A DNA stretch of 64,000 nt from Haemophilus massiliensis (lineage in GTDB: Bacteria > Pseudomonadota > Gammaproteobacteria > Enterobacterales > Pasteurellaceae). The stretch covers positions 34,403 to 98,402 of the forward strand of contig LM994634.1 of assembly GCA_000752995.2 (NCBI GenBank). Direction: 5' to 3'. This document shows positions 30,339 to 43,300 of this stretch, one piece after another. Numbering within the stretch: position 1 is the first letter of the stretch; each line of letters begins with the position of its first letter. The position numbers were made by a program, and so were the translations under genes. A model generated the notes under the pieces. It was not told the DNA's origin, made no database searches, and saw nothing but the letters and a program-made list of their open reading frames with translations.

Positions 30339-32210
30339 ATGGAGCAAAATCCACAATCTCAGTTGAAATTGTTAATTGCGCAAGGCAAAGAACAAGGTTA
30401 CTTGACCTATGCGGAAGTTAACGATCATCTTCCTGAAGAGCTTGTTGATGCGGATCAGATCGAAGATATTATTCAGATGATTAATGATATGGGCATTCAG
30501 GTGCTGGAAACCGCGCCGGACGCCGATGATCTGTTACTGAATGAAAATATCACCGATGAAGACGCCGTTGAAGAAGCGACGCAGGTGTTATCAAGCGTAG
30601 AAGCCGAATTAGGACGGACGACCGATCCTGTGCGTATGTATATGCGTGAGATGGGCAGCGTGGAACTGCTGACACGTGAGGGCGAAATTGATATCGCCAA
30701 ACGTATCGAGGAAGGCATTAACGAAGTGCAGAGCGCGGTTGCCGCATATCCGGAATCCATTACCTATTTGCTGGATCAGTATGCGTTGGTTGAAGAAGGC
30801 GGTATGCGACTGGCTGATTTGATCACCGGTTTTGTTGATCCGAATGCGGTTGAAGGTGCGGAAGTTGATGAAATCGATGAATCTCTGTCCGACGATGAGG
30901 ACGAGGATAGCGATATTTCCGATGAGGAACTTGACGACGAAGAAGACGATGAAGAAAATGAAGAGGATTCTTCAAGCGATGACAGTGATTCGGATAATTC
31001 GATTGATCCTGAAGTCGCCCGCGAGAAATTTGCCGAACTCAAACAGCAATATCAGAAAACCTTAGACACCATCAATAAGTACGGTCGTGCGCGGAAAGCC
31101 GCGAAGGATCAGATTCAAATTCTGGCCGATGTGTTCACCCAATTCCGCTTGGTACCTAAACAATTTGATACGCTGGTTATTTCCATGCGCAGCATGATGA
31201 AACGCGTACGCCAGCAGGAACGCAGTATTCAGAAAATGGTGGTGGATAATGCGAAAGTGCCGAAAAGCATGTTCCAGAAGGATTTTATCGGGCATGAAAC
31301 CACTGATGTGTGGTTGGAAAAAGCCTTAGCGGCAGGAAAATCCTGGTCGGAAAAATTGGCGCAATATGAAGCGCCGATCCGTCAGGCGATTGAAGAATTG
31401 ATTCGGATTGAACAGGATACCGGCTTAACCGTAGCGCAGATTCGTGAAATCTGCGAACGGGTTGCGCAAGGCGAATTGAAAGCCCGCCGTGCGAAAAAAG
31501 AAATGGTAGAGGCGAACCTGCGTCTGGTGATTTCCATTGCGAAAAAATATACCAACCGCGGCTTGCAGTTCTTGGATTTAATTCAGGAAGGTAACATCGG
31601 ATTGATGAAGGCGGTGGATAAATTTGAATATCGTCGCGGTTATAAGTTTTCTACCTATGCGACATGGTGGATTCGTCAAGCGATTACCCGCTCTATCGCC
31701 GATCAGGCAAGAACTATCCGTATTCCGGTACACATGATCGAAACAATCAATAAGCTGAATCGGATTTCTCGTCAGATGTTGCAAGAAATGGGGCGCGAGG
31801 CTTCACCGGAAGAACTGGCGGAACGTATGGGCATGCCGGAAGATAAAATCCGCAAGGTGCTGAAAATTGCCAAAGAGCCGATTTCTATGGAAACGCCGAT
31901 CGGTGATGACGACGATTCCCATTTAGGTGATTTCATTGAAGACAGCACGTTAGAGTTGCCGTTGGATTCCGCTACGGCGCAGAGTCTGAAAGCGGCGACC
32001 CACGAAGTGCTGGAGGGATTGACACCGCGCGAAGCAAAAGTGCTGCGTATGCGCTTTGGTATTGACATGAACACCGATCACACGCTGGAAGAAGTCGGTA
32101 AACAGTTTGACGTTACCCGCGAGCGTATTCGTCAGATTGAAGCAAAAGCGCTACGCAAACTGCGCCATCCAAGCCGTTCGGAAACCCTAAGAAGTTTTCT
32201 TGACGAATAA
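30339..32210 (+). CDS. rpoD: RNA polymerase primary sigma factor RpoD
   Basis: This housekeeping sigma-70 factor has 623 residues. Region 1.1 lies at the N-terminus ([20 protein letters not shown]). A long acidic Asp/Glu/Ser block lies near 178-225 in the non-conserved region. Region 2 includes [20 protein letters not shown] and the -10-binding [15 protein letters not shown], and region 4.2 ends with [20 protein letters not shown]. It ends the operon and is followed by a terminator. Confidence 0.98.
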   Translation: MEQNPQSQLKLLIAQGKEQGYLTYAEVNDHLPEELVDADQIEDIIQMINDMGIQVLETAPDADDLLLNENITDEDAVEEATQVLSSVEAELGRTTDPVRMYMREMGSVELLTREGEIDIAKRIEEGINEVQSAVAAYPESITYLLDQYALVEEGGMRLADLITGFVDPNAVEGAEVDEIDESLSDDEDEDSDISDEELDDEEDDEENEEDSSSDDSDSDNSIDPEVAREKFAELKQQYQKTLDTINKYGRARKAAKDQIQILADVFTQFRLVPKQFDTLVISMRSMMKRVRQQERSIQKMVVDNAKVPKSMFQKDFIGHETTDVWLEKALAAGKSWSEKLAQYEAPIRQAIEELIRIEQDTGLTVAQIREICERVAQGELKARRAKKEMVEANLRLVISIAKKYTNRGLQFLDLIQEGNIGLMKAVDKFEYRRGYKFSTYATWWIRQAITRSIADQARTIRIPVHMIETINKLNRISRQMLQEMGREASPEELAERMGMPEDKIRKVLKIAKEPISMETPIGDDDDSHLGDFIEDSTLELPLDSATAQSLKAATHEVLEGLTPREAKVLRMRFGIDMNTDHTLEEVGKQFDVTRERIRQIEAKALRKLRHPSRSETLRSFLDE

Positions 32211-32218
32211 TTAACACC

Positions 32219-32246
32219 AAAAAGCCCGAGTCAATCGGGCTTTTTT
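32219..32246 (+). terminator. Terminator after rpoD
   Basis: AAAAAGCCCGA-GTCAA-TCGGGCTTTTTT is a classic intrinsic terminator starting eight bases after the rpoD stop. Confidence 0.95.
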
Positions 32247-32325
32247 CTGATTAAATTTCATGCGGACAATTATCTAATCCTAGACTTTAACCTGGTATTT
32301 ACATATAATTCCCCACATTCTTCCC

Positions 32326-32402
32326 GCCCCCATAGCTCAGTCGGTCAGAGCAGTCGACTCATAATCGATTGGTCACAGGTTCAAGTCCTGTTGGGGGCAC
32401 CA
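32326..32402 (+). tRNA. tRNA with CAU anticodon, probably tRNA-Ile2
   Basis: A 77-base cloverleaf with encoded CCA: acceptor GCCCCCA/TGGGGGC, D-arm GCTC/GAGC, anticodon loop CTCATAA (CAU), T-arm ACAGG-TTCAAGT-CCTGT. CAU can be Met or lysidine-modified Ile2. The C4-G69 and C5-G68 acceptor pairs and the GACTCATAATC...TTGGTC context resemble E. coli tRNA-Ile2 more than elongator Met, so Ile2 is favoured. It lies between rpoD and the CDI locus. Confidence 0.9.
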
Positions 32403-32492
32403 GAAAACTTTTCGCCCCCCTTTGCTGCCATCATGTCCCCGATTAAGTAAGATTAACATAACGAAAACATGCGGTTATTTACATATTCTAAT

Positions 32493-32521
32493 TTGATACG
32501 GTTCGGATAATCATGTAGAAT
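32493..32521 (+). promoter_or_regulatory. Sigma-70 promoter of cdiB
   Basis: TTGATA and TAGAAT are separated by exactly 17 bases. The -10 element ends 32 bases before the cdiB start. This is the only good promoter I see for the whole 27-kb CDI region. Confidence 0.7.
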
Positions 32522-32553
32522 CCGGACTATAAATTACATAAACTAAATGAAAA

Positions 32554-34305
32554 ATGACGCGCTTTCGACGAAAATTTCTTAGCATACCACTCACTGCTAT
32601 CTCAATTACTGTTTCTGCTAATCAACTTCCAAGTTTATCGGAGTTAAACCAACTTGATGCAATGGAGCAGCAACGCCAACAGCAATATCGGCAAGCTCAG
32701 CAGAAACAACTTCAACATCAAGCTGATGTGAGATTAGATACTTCTTACCAACCCTTATCACTTTCCAAGCACGAATCTTCCTGTTATCCCATTCATCAAA
32801 TTTCACTTATCGACTACGGTTCACATTCTTCCAAAAGCCAATTTCAATGGGCCTTTGATAAAGCCGTTCGTGACTTAAAATTAATCTTGCCGCATTGCTT
32901 CGGTGGTAACGGTTTAGGTATTTTAATGAAACAAGTGCAAAACAATATTATTGAGAAAGGTTATATCACGACACGGGTTGTAATTGAAGAGCAAGATTTA
33001 CGTGGTGGCAAACTGAATTTAACCGTGATTTTAGGCAAAATTCGCAACACCATTGTTGTCGATAGCGGTGTAGTGCCTCGCTTTACTAAACTGCATGCGC
33101 TGACCGGTTTTACCTTCGCAAAAGGTGATCTTTTAAATGTGCGTGATATTGAACAGTCTCTTGAAAATTTAAAACGTGTGCCAACGGCAGAAGCCAATAT
33201 TGAGATTTTACCGAGTGAGGACGATTCGGCTTCGGTGGGGGAAAGCGATGTAAAAATCAGCTATGCACAAGGCATTCCTTTTCGTTTAAATCTAGGCTTA
33301 GATGATGCCGGCTCAACCTCAACCGGAAAATATCAGGTTAGCGGTACATTTTCCTTCGATAATATGCTTTCGGCAAACGATCTTTTTTACGCGTCTTTCA
33401 CTCACAGCCTAAAAACACACAATGATGATAAAGGCAAGCGAGCCAGCAAAAACTTAACTTTCTATTACTCTATTCCTTTCGGCTATTGGACTTTATCTGC
33501 TTTCCAAACTTATAACCGTTATCATCAAGAAGTCTTTGGAAATCTTGATAACAACTACCGTTATGCCGGTAAAAGTAATACCACTAAGGCGACACTGTCT
33601 TATTTACTTTATCGGGATGATAAGCGTAAAACTTTTATATCCGGTAGTTTTTGGTCTCGTCAATCACAAAACTATGTAGATGGTAGGGAAGTGGATATTC
33701 AAAAACGTCGCATGGCAGGTTGGGAGGCAGGCTTTTCACATAAAGAATATATTGGTAATGCGACACTTGAATTATCAGCGAGCTATAAACGAGGTACCGG
33801 AGCAAGAGGCGCATTATCAGCGCCCGAAGAACATTGGAATGAAGGTACCTCACGCCCGCAAATTATTACCGCCATGATGGATTTTAGCCAATCTTTTATG
33901 TTGGGCAAGCAGCCGTGGCAATTTAATTCTACTTGGAGCGGTCAATGGAATAAAACCCCGCTCATTCCTCAAGATAGATTTAGTATAGGCGGACGTTATA
34001 CGGTACGTGGATTTGATGGGGAATTAACACTTTTAGGCGAGCGCGGTTGGTTATGGCGTAATGAATTGGCTTGGAATGTGAATAGCTTAGGGCATCAGTT
34101 CTATGTCGCGTTGGATGGTGGCAGAGTAATGGGGTTGTCCACCCGATATCAGCTTGGGCATCATTTAATGGGGTCGGCATTAGGTTTACGCGGTAATGTA
34201 AAAAATATGTCTTACGATGTCTTTGTCGGTAAGCCTATTCGTAAACCGGAAGGTTTTAAGACTTCTAATGCCGTAGCCGGCTTTAATTTAAGTTACCGTT
34301 TCTAA
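32554..34305 (+). CDS. cdiB: Two-partner secretion outer-membrane transporter CdiB
   Basis: This TpsB/FhaC-ShlB family Omp85 transporter exports CdiA across the outer membrane. The 583-residue protein has a signal-like N-terminus, a Gln-rich helix region (about 35-55), two POTRA domains (about 75-220) and a beta-barrel (about 235-583) with the family motif YTVRGFDGE, which matches the conserved VRGY/F tip of loop L6. It ends in an aromatic residue (YRF), as outer-membrane barrels do. It is 44 bases before cdiA. Assignment to CDI rather than adhesin export rests on the VENN-type toxin partner. Confidence 0.92.
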   Translation: MTRFRRKFLSIPLTAISITVSANQLPSLSELNQLDAMEQQRQQQYRQAQQKQLQHQADVRLDTSYQPLSLSKHESSCYPIHQISLIDYGSHSSKSQFQWAFDKAVRDLKLILPHCFGGNGLGILMKQVQNNIIEKGYITTRVVIEEQDLRGGKLNLTVILGKIRNTIVVDSGVVPRFTKLHALTGFTFAKGDLLNVRDIEQSLENLKRVPTAEANIEILPSEDDSASVGESDVKISYAQGIPFRLNLGLDDAGSTSTGKYQVSGTFSFDNMLSANDLFYASFTHSLKTHNDDKGKRASKNLTFYYSIPFGYWTLSAFQTYNRYHQEVFGNLDNNYRYAGKSNTTKATLSYLLYRDDKRKTFISGSFWSRQSQNYVDGREVDIQKRRMAGWEAGFSHKEYIGNATLELSASYKRGTGARGALSAPEEHWNEGTSRPQIITAMMDFSQSFMLGKQPWQFNSTWSGQWNKTPLIPQDRFSIGGRYTVRGFDGELTLLGERGWLWRNELAWNVNSLGHQFYVALDGGRVMGLSTRYQLGHHLMGSALGLRGNVKNMSYDVFVGKPIRKPEGFKTSNAVAGFNLSYRF

Positions 34306-34349
34306 TACGGGGCAAGATTTCCCGTTAATAAATAAAACGAGATTAGTAT

Positions 34350-37300
34350 ATGAATAAACAAAGTTTCCGTGTTATTTTCAGTAAAACTTTACAACGTTTA
34401 GTGGTTGTTTCTGAGTTGGTCAAAGCAGAGGGTAAATCAACTGAAAAATCACCGTTTACCTTTCCGCAACTTGTTGCTCGAATTCGACCGCTTATGTTTA
34501 GCCTATTTTGTGTGTTAGGTTTTATTACATTTTCTGATGCAGCCCTTGCTGAAACGTTGATTATTCAAGCAGATAGATCTGCTCCGAAGAATCAACAACC
34601 TATTGTATTACAAACGGCAAAAGGCGTGCCTCAGGTTAATATTCAAACCCCGAATGATAACGGGCTTTCTCACAATAAATATACTAAATTCGATGTTGAT
34701 ACCAAAGGCGCTATCTTAAACAACAGTCGTACTAACGTGCTCACTCAACAAGCCGGTTTAGTTGCCGGCAACCCTTATCTTGTGCGGGGTGAGGCTAAAG
34801 TGATTTTAAATGAAATCAATTCTTCTGACCCATCGGTATTAAAAGGATATGTTGAGGTCGCAGGTAAAAAAGCGGATGTGATTATTGCTAACCCATCAGG
34901 CATTCATTGCGAAGGTTGTGGGGTGATAAATTCGGATAGAGCGACTTTGACTACGGGTAAGCCTCAAATTAAACATGGCAATCTTGACAGTTTTGTTGTA
35001 GAAAAGGGCAGAGTGAGTGTTTCAGGCAAAGGCTTAGACAATAGCCGTGTTGATTATACAGACATTATTGCCCGAGAGACGAAAATTAACGCTGGTATTT
35101 GGTCGAAAAAAGAAACTAGGGTGGTGACGGGCAAAAATACGGTTAAGCGATCAGATAACCCGAAAGACTTGCAAATTATTCACACCACTCAACCGCTTGC
35201 AACCGAAAATCGACCACAATTTGCGGTAGATGTGGGCGAGTTGGGCGGAATGTATTCGGGCAAAATTCATCTAATCGGTACGGAACAGGGCGTGGGGGTA
35301 CGTAATGCCGGGCATTTGGGGGCAAATGCGGACACTTTGCAAATCGACAGTCAAGGACGTATCGTCAATACCGGCACATTAAATGCGCATAACGCGGTTC
35401 AACTCACAGGTACCAAAGGCATTGAAAACCGCGGTAAAATCGAAAACCGTCAGAGGGATATCAGCCTTAAAACGGCGTCAGACATTCAACAAGACGGCGT
35501 GATCGTTGCGCGGGCAGGGAGTATTTATAACACCGCAAATCAAGCCATTGTTCAGAAAGGTGAAACTCTTGCTAAGGGGAATATTAGCTATCAAGCGCCA
35601 GAAGTCACGGCATTAACGAATTCGCTTATCGCAGCGGGCGTGAATGTTCAAGATACTAAGCAAGGCGAAGTACGTTTACTGGAAAATATGTCTGCACAAG
35701 GTAAAAGTGTGACGGTTAAGTCAACGGGTAACACGACTTTACAAGGTAAAAATATTGCATCAGGTAAAGTTAAAGTAAGCGCAGCCGAGGCAAATTTAGA
35801 CGAGAGCCATACATCTTCCCATTCAATTAATATCACGGCTTTGCAAGGAAAAATTCAAGCACATAACGCAACTGTGATTGCAAATAAGGATTTAACCTTA
35901 ACGACACCCACCTTACTTGAAACTCAAAATAGCTACTTCAAAGCAGAAAAATTAACAACCCAACAGCGTTCTCTTAATACTCAACATGCCACTTGGGAGC
36001 AAACAGGCACTGGTGAATTAAAGCTAGATGTGGCGGATAAATTAACAAATAACGGCGGTACTTTTAAAACCCAAGGGGATTTAACCGTTAATGCGCAAGG
36101 CATGGATAACCGACAAGGACGGTTGATTACTCACGGAAAACTTACTGTCAATGCGCACAAAGGAAAAGTTGATTCAACAAATGGCACTTTTATTGCGGCT
36201 CAAACGCTTGCGATAAATTCCGGTGAGCTTATCAATGATGGCGGTTTGATTCGGTCTGACCAAAGTGTGATGATTAATACCCAAAAGCAATCTTTATCCA
36301 ATAAACACACGTCAACTGATAGCCAAGATAACGGAATTGTGGCACTGGGTATGCTTGATATTCAGTCAGCAAATTTATTTAATCAGCAAGGTCGTATTGT
36401 AAGCGCAGGTAAGCAAAACTTAAAAGTTGCTGATATTAATAACCAACAAGGTGTGATTTATGCTCGGCGCGATTTAACCTTAAACGCTAAAAATCTATCT
36501 AATGATCAAGGTAAAATCAATTCGGTTAACCAAGCCGACATTACGCTTGCGGGTAATTTAAATCAGCAGAACGGTATAATTGACGCAAAAAAATTAAATT
36601 TAGCGGTCAATACACTGGACTCAACAGCACAAAGTTTAATTGTTGCGGATAATTTGAATATCACGACTTCAGGTAAATTAACCAATCAAGATAGCCGTAT
36701 TATTGCCAAGTTTGATGGCAATATTGCGACGGACAATACACTACATAATGAAAATAGCGCGCTTGGCAGTCAACAAGGTAGTTTAACGCTTAATACACAT
36801 CATCACAGTTTAGTGAATAAAAAAGGAAATATTGTCGCCGCACAACATATCGCACTGGCAAGCGGAACAATCGATAATCGACAAGGATTATTTTCTGCAA
36901 AGCATATTACTCTCAACAGTAATGGGCAAACCATTAACAACCAAGATACTTTCTCTGACACTCGACATACCGGAATTATTGCCCAAAATACATTAATACT
37001 TACCACCGGCGTATTAAATAACGTCAAGGGCAATATTTTCTCGCATAATCGCAACACGATAAATGCCTCTTCGCTGACTAATCATAATGGGGAAATTCGT
37101 GCGCTATCACAACTTGATTTAAATGTAACCGCACTTTTACAGAATGCGGGACTTGTTACGGCGAATGCGGTTAATTTAGTCTCTCAACGTATTCAATCAA
37201 ATCAAAAGAGCGAAATCAGCGGTTCTTTCGTCAACATCACGGCTCAAACGCTGGATAATCAAGAAAGTAAATTGCTTGCACGTCAACGCGCTAATATTGA

Positions 37301-40300
37301 TGTTCGACATGGTATTCAAAATCAAAACGGTACCTTGGCAAGCCTGAACAAAAGCCTTTTGATTAATGCGCATCAATCAGCATTGAATAATACGGGCGGC
37401 ATTATCGCTGCACAAAACGGCACTCTGCAATTAGCGGCGAATACGCTGGATAATCAACAGGGCATGATTCGTGCACATATTGCCAATATTACGGTGCGCC
37501 AACATATAGATAACAGTAATACCCTGATGAATAAAACGCAGGGCATTATTGTTACCGATCTGAACTTAAATACGCATCACATTAACAATCAAAAAGGTCG
37601 TATTACCGCATTTAATCGGGCGACGCTCAACGCCGCGGATATTCAAAACCGCGCAGGGGAAATCTTGACTGTAAAAGACGGGACTTTGCGTTCGGATAAA
37701 ATTAATAACCAAGCGGGAATAATTGCTTCTACCACGGGCGGTTTAAGCATTGCCACACAAACTGTTCTAAATAACCAACAAGGCAATATCAGTGCGCTAA
37801 ATAAACTTACACTGAATGCAAAAGGGTTGGATAATCAACAAGGTAATATCACCGCATCCAATCGGTTAATTATTAATACGGCACAACAAACACTGAATAA
37901 CCAAGGCGGCACAATTTTTGCTAATAATCGGACAGAAATTGAATCTGGAGAAATACATAATCAGCAAGGACTTATTCGTGCAGATAGCGAACTTTCTATT
38001 GACGCTGGTAAAAATATAATTGATAACCGCCATACTCAAGGTAAAGCGCAAGGTATTGTGGGGCTGGGGAATGCGGTTTTACGAGGTGTGCAGGCTTTGC
38101 TCAACCAGCAAGGTAAACTCTATGCTGAAAATTCGCTAAATATTGGTGTTCAAACTACCACTAATAACCGCCAAGGGATGATACAATCCGGCGGAACGCT
38201 TACCCTTTCTAGCCAAAAACTCGATAACCAAGCTGGCAGCATTAGCGCTAAAAATGCAGGCAGTGTGACCGCACATAGTATTAACAACCGCGCCGTCTCT
38301 GAAAAAGGGTCGCTTATTTTCGCAGAATCTCTGACTTTAAACGCTCAGCAAGTTGATAACCAAGGTACAAAAGCGAAAGGCGCAAATCCAACACAAGGCG
38401 TTCAAGGCAATCACATTACCATTCAAACCGCTGCTCTGAATAATCGGCAAGGTGGCATTTATAGTACGAATAATATCTCGATTATCGCGAGTCGTCGCTT
38501 AGATAACCATCAAGGCGAGCTATTAGCCGTCAATACGCTGAATGTATTGCACAATGGCGGTTTAATGATAAATAACGAGAAAGGATTGGTTCAAGCGAAT
38601 AAAACGATTAATTTAAATGCAAAAGGATTTGAATCTGAGGGCGATATTAAAACAAAGGGTGATTTAAACATTACCTTAAAAGATAGCTTTGTGTTAAATC
38701 ATCTGTTTGAAGCGAGCAATCTTACGTTGAAAACAGAGGGAGATTTTACTAACAACGTTGAACAAAACGTTGCCAATAAAATGACGATTTCGGCAAACGA
38801 CATTGCAAACGCCGTTAATGCGACGCTCTTTGCAAATGAAACCCTGTTAAATTCAAATAACTTAATCAACCGAGGTTTAATTGACGGCGGTAAAACCTTA
38901 ATCAAGAGTACTAAGGTAAGCAATATCGGGACGGGGCGCATTTATGGTGATCAGTTAGCGTTTAGTGCGAATACGGTTGAAAATTTATCAGAATTGGTTG
39001 ATGGCGACCTCAAAGCCGGCACAATCGCCGCGAGAAATCGACTTGATTTCGGGGTAGATAAGCTGGTTAATCGTGATCATGCGCTCGTGTTAAGCTTGGA
39101 TAAATTGTTTATCGGTGGGCGTTTAGATGCAAATCATCAAGCAACGGGGAAAGCGACCCTGGTTGATAACGGTAGTGCGACGATAGAAGGATTAGGTGAC
39201 GGTCATATTACGACTTCAACGTTACTCAACCATGATATGTATCTTCAACTGGGCATTCACTCGACAACCGAGGATGTGGAAGAAATCGCGTTAGAATCTA
39301 AACCGACCGAGCGTTATAGAGTCGGCGTAGATGGCTACTACGGCTGGTCAGGCAGAACGGCATGGTTTACATTTTATGATAAAAATAAACCGACCATTTC
39401 AGAAAAACAATTCTATGTCTGGCGATATAAACGAACAAGCCATACGCCTTATATTAAACAGCAAGATAAAGCGCATTTAAATATCGGCGGCGATTTATAT
39501 CTTAACGGCGACAAGTTACATAATAAATACAGCCAACTGTCTGTTGGCGGTAAGTTATTCCTTGGTGATCACTCTTTTTCTCGTAATGAGGCGAGTCAAT
39601 CTTTAAGTGCGGCTGGCATTACGCTGAAAAATGAAGATATTGAAAAAGTGATTAATATTGATGAAAAAGGCGAAGCATTATTTCTGAAGCATTATAAAAA
39701 ACATGGGCATAATGGGCATGAACATGCAAAAATCTCAGATTATGTTAAGCCGACTTATAGCGTAACTTCATCTTTTAAAGCGGTATCTAACATTATTGGC
39801 GTCCCGCTTGCATCCTCTGCCGCGATGGACAATAAACCTAAAGTTAAGGATATTCAGTTAAATACCATTTCAATCAATACACCTCATGCAGCGCCGTTGG
39901 GTAATGTGAGTGCTCCTCAAGCGCAATTGAATGCCGATAAGCAATACTCGGAAATTACGCTTACGCCAGCAATCAACGGTGATGAAATCGTGAATACCGG
40001 TCAAGTCATGACCAAACTACATACCGCAGCGAATACCGCTGAGCCGCTTGATTTAGCCGATATGCGCATGCCGATAGTAAAAACGCATCTTGCCGATGTA
40101 CGTTTACCTGAAGCCAGTCTGTATAAAATCAACCCGGAGGCGCCGAACGGTTATCTGGTCGAAACCGATCCTCAATTTATCGACAATAAACAGTGGCTCA
40201 GCAGTGATTACCTGTTTAACGCATTACGTTACGACCACAATAACATGCACAAACGCTTGGGTGACGGTTTCTACGAACAGCGTTTAATCAATGAACAAAT

Positions 40301-43300
40301 CAATCAACTCACCGGGCGTCGTTATATTGAGGGTTACCATAACGATTTAGCGCAATACAAAGCCTTAATGAACAGCGGGGTAAAATATGCTCGACAATTT
40401 AATCTTGCTATGGGGATAGGTTTAACCGCAAAACAAATGTCGGAATTAACGACAGATATGGTGTGGTTCGTCAACAAAGAAATCACTTTAAAAAACGGCA
40501 AAAAAGTGACCGCACTTGTGCCGCAAGTGTACTTAGTGGCGCGAGATACAGATGTTACATCCCGTGGTGTGGTGATTTCCGCGAACCAAATTATTGCTGA
40601 TGTGGGCGAGTTAAATAACAGCGGTGTGATAGCAGGGCGAGATTTAACCCGCCTTAAGGGCGAGCAACTGGAAAATCGCGGTGCGATATTCGGTGAGCAT
40701 GTCGATTTGTCGGCAACTCAAAACCTCATTAATCTTGGCGGGCGCATTGAAGCGGTGAAATCCTTGTCGCTTTCTGCCGGCAAAAATCTAGCGATTGCAA
40801 GTACAGTGTCTTCCGCGCAAGATGCTGACGGCAATTTTGCGCGTACCGTATTAGATCAAATCAGCATGGTAAAAGTGACGGGCGAGGGTGGACGATTAGC
40901 GTTACACAGCGATGGCAACCTGAGCGTGAAAGCGGCACAACTTGAAAGCCAGGGTTCGTTGCGTGCGACGGCAGGCGATGCGTTGCAAATCACCACCTTA
41001 CAGACCCAAAACCGAGAACATTACAATGGCGATGCGGATAACTACTACCGTTTAGACCAACAGGCGGAAGGGGGAAGTGCACTGGTGGGTAAAACGGGCG
41101 TGACACTGCTTGCGCAGCATGACATCACCCTTCGTCAAGCTGGCATAAGCAGTGAAAAAGGGCAAGTATTGGTGGGCTCAAACGCCGGCGATATCACGAT
41201 TGAAGCCGGTCGTGCGGAAGAGCGGTTAGCCACTTCGATAAAATCGACCTCAAAAGGCTTATTGAGCAAAACCACCACGGTATCCCGTCGTGAATATCAT
41301 ACAACCAATGCGGTGGCGAGTAATGTGGATGGACAAGCCGTGACGCTGTTTTCCCGACAAGGCAACCTGACCGCAAAAGGCGCGCATGTGGTGGCGGAAG
41401 AGGATTTAGCCCTTGCTGCCAAAGGGAACATCTCAATTGTTTCAGACGTGAATACCCATTACCAAGCCGATGAAGAGATTCGCCGCAAATCAGGTCTCAT
41501 GGGCAGTGGCGGTATTGGCTTTACCATGGGGTTGAAAAAAGAGCATCTTGAACAAGACCGCACGCAAGAAAGTGCCGCAAGTAGCCAAGTGGGCAGTTTA
41601 ACTGGCAATACCGTTATTCAGGCAGGCAATCACTATCAGCAAACGGGAAGCACGGTAACATCGGTAAATGGCGATGTTAATATTTTAGCGCAGTCAGCGA
41701 ATATCACGGCAGCCCGTTCGGATTATGCAAGTAACTATAAATACACGACGGAACAAAAAGGGCTGACAATAGCGCTGACCGGTGCGGTGGTATCTGCTAT
41801 TCAAGCGGTGGATTCTACGGCAAAATCGGTAAAAACGGTGGAGGATAGTAAAAATCACCGAATTAATGCAATGGCAGCGGCGAATGCTGGTTTTGCCGCG
41901 TTGCGAGCGGCGGAACAATTGCGAGGGGTTGCGCAAGCGGTTTCTAATGGTTCGGCAACAGGCGGCGCGGTGGGCGTCAGTATTACCTATGGACAACAAA
42001 AGTCCGTCGAAACCCAACATAGCAAAGGGAACGTTGCAGAGAAAAGTCAAGTTAATGCGGGTGATAAGGTGACGATTACCGCACAGGGTCAGGGCGAACG
42101 TTCTCATATCACCATTGCCGGTTCAGATGTCTCAGGGCAAGCTGGCACGCACTTAAAAGCGGAGGGTGATGTGAATCTTTTCGCCGTTGATGAAACACAC
42201 CTTGAACGCAGCCAAAACAAATCCAATGGCTTTAATGTGGGGGTCGCGATTCAGTTTGGTAACGGCATTGCGGCGGGGATTACCGCCGGAGGCAATGTAG
42301 CCAAAGGTTATGGCAATGGCGAAAGCCAAGCGTGGGTCGCAAGCCAGCTGGGCAGTGAACACAGCCAAACCACGATAGAAAGCGGGCATGACAGCAATAT
42401 CAAAGGGTCGCAAGTGACAGGTAAACGGATTGAGGTTTTGGCAGAAAATCTGAATATCGAAAGCCTGCAAGACACTGCAAAATATAAAGGCAAACAAGAA
42501 AGCGCCGCGGGACAAGTCACCGTAGGTTATGGCGTATCAGCCGGCGGCAGCTATAGTAAATCGAAAGTCAATTCAGACTATGCCAGCGTAAAAACACAAG
42601 CCGGGATTTTCGCAGGCGATGCGGGATATGACATAACTGTCCAAAAACACACCGCACTTACCGGCGGCTTGGTTACCTCAACGGCTAAAGCGAAAGTGGA
42701 AAATAAAAACCGTTTTAGCACCGGCACGTTGAGTGCGACGGATATTGAAAACCATGCTGATTATGACGGCAAGGGTGTTGGTGTAAGCGGTTCAGTGGCA
42801 ATGAACGTTGATATCCTGCTAGGCAATAAAGCGAACGGCATTGCGCAAAGTAACAAGCAAGCCACTAACAACAAAGGCGAGAAAATTTATATTGACCCAC
42901 AGGGTAATGAAACGCTAGAAGCGAAAATAGGTGACCAAGCCAACGAAGCCAAACTTGCCACCGGTTTATCGTCACTCTCCGCTGAAACCAATATTGGTTA
43001 CGGCAGTGATAGCGATAGTCAACGCAGCCAAACAAACTCGGGGATTAATACGGCGAATATTGACATCCGCGATGAAAACGCGCAACGGGAAAAAACAGGA
43101 AAAACTGTTGCGGAAATCAAGGCACAAGTGAAAACCGAGGTTAATACGGAACATGCAGAAAATAGTGCGGGTAAATTAGAAAATCGCTTTGATAAAGCGG
43201 CAGTAGAAAAAGAGCTGGATAGCCAAATCAAAGCGACAAGCGAGTTTCAATCAATTACCGTCGCGCAAATTGAGCAGAAAGCGAATAACAAAGCGGAGGA

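Noticed and set aside
30776..31042. Minus-strand Ser-rich open frame opposite rpoD
   Set aside because: It is the shadow of the Asp/Glu/Ser acidic block of RpoD; no RBS or promoter on that strand.
35300..38900. Many short recurring units (N-N-Q-G-x-I) in cdiA that look like a tandem DNA repeat
   Set aside because: They are degenerate protein repeats of the FHA filament in one long open frame, not a DNA repeat array or CRISPR.
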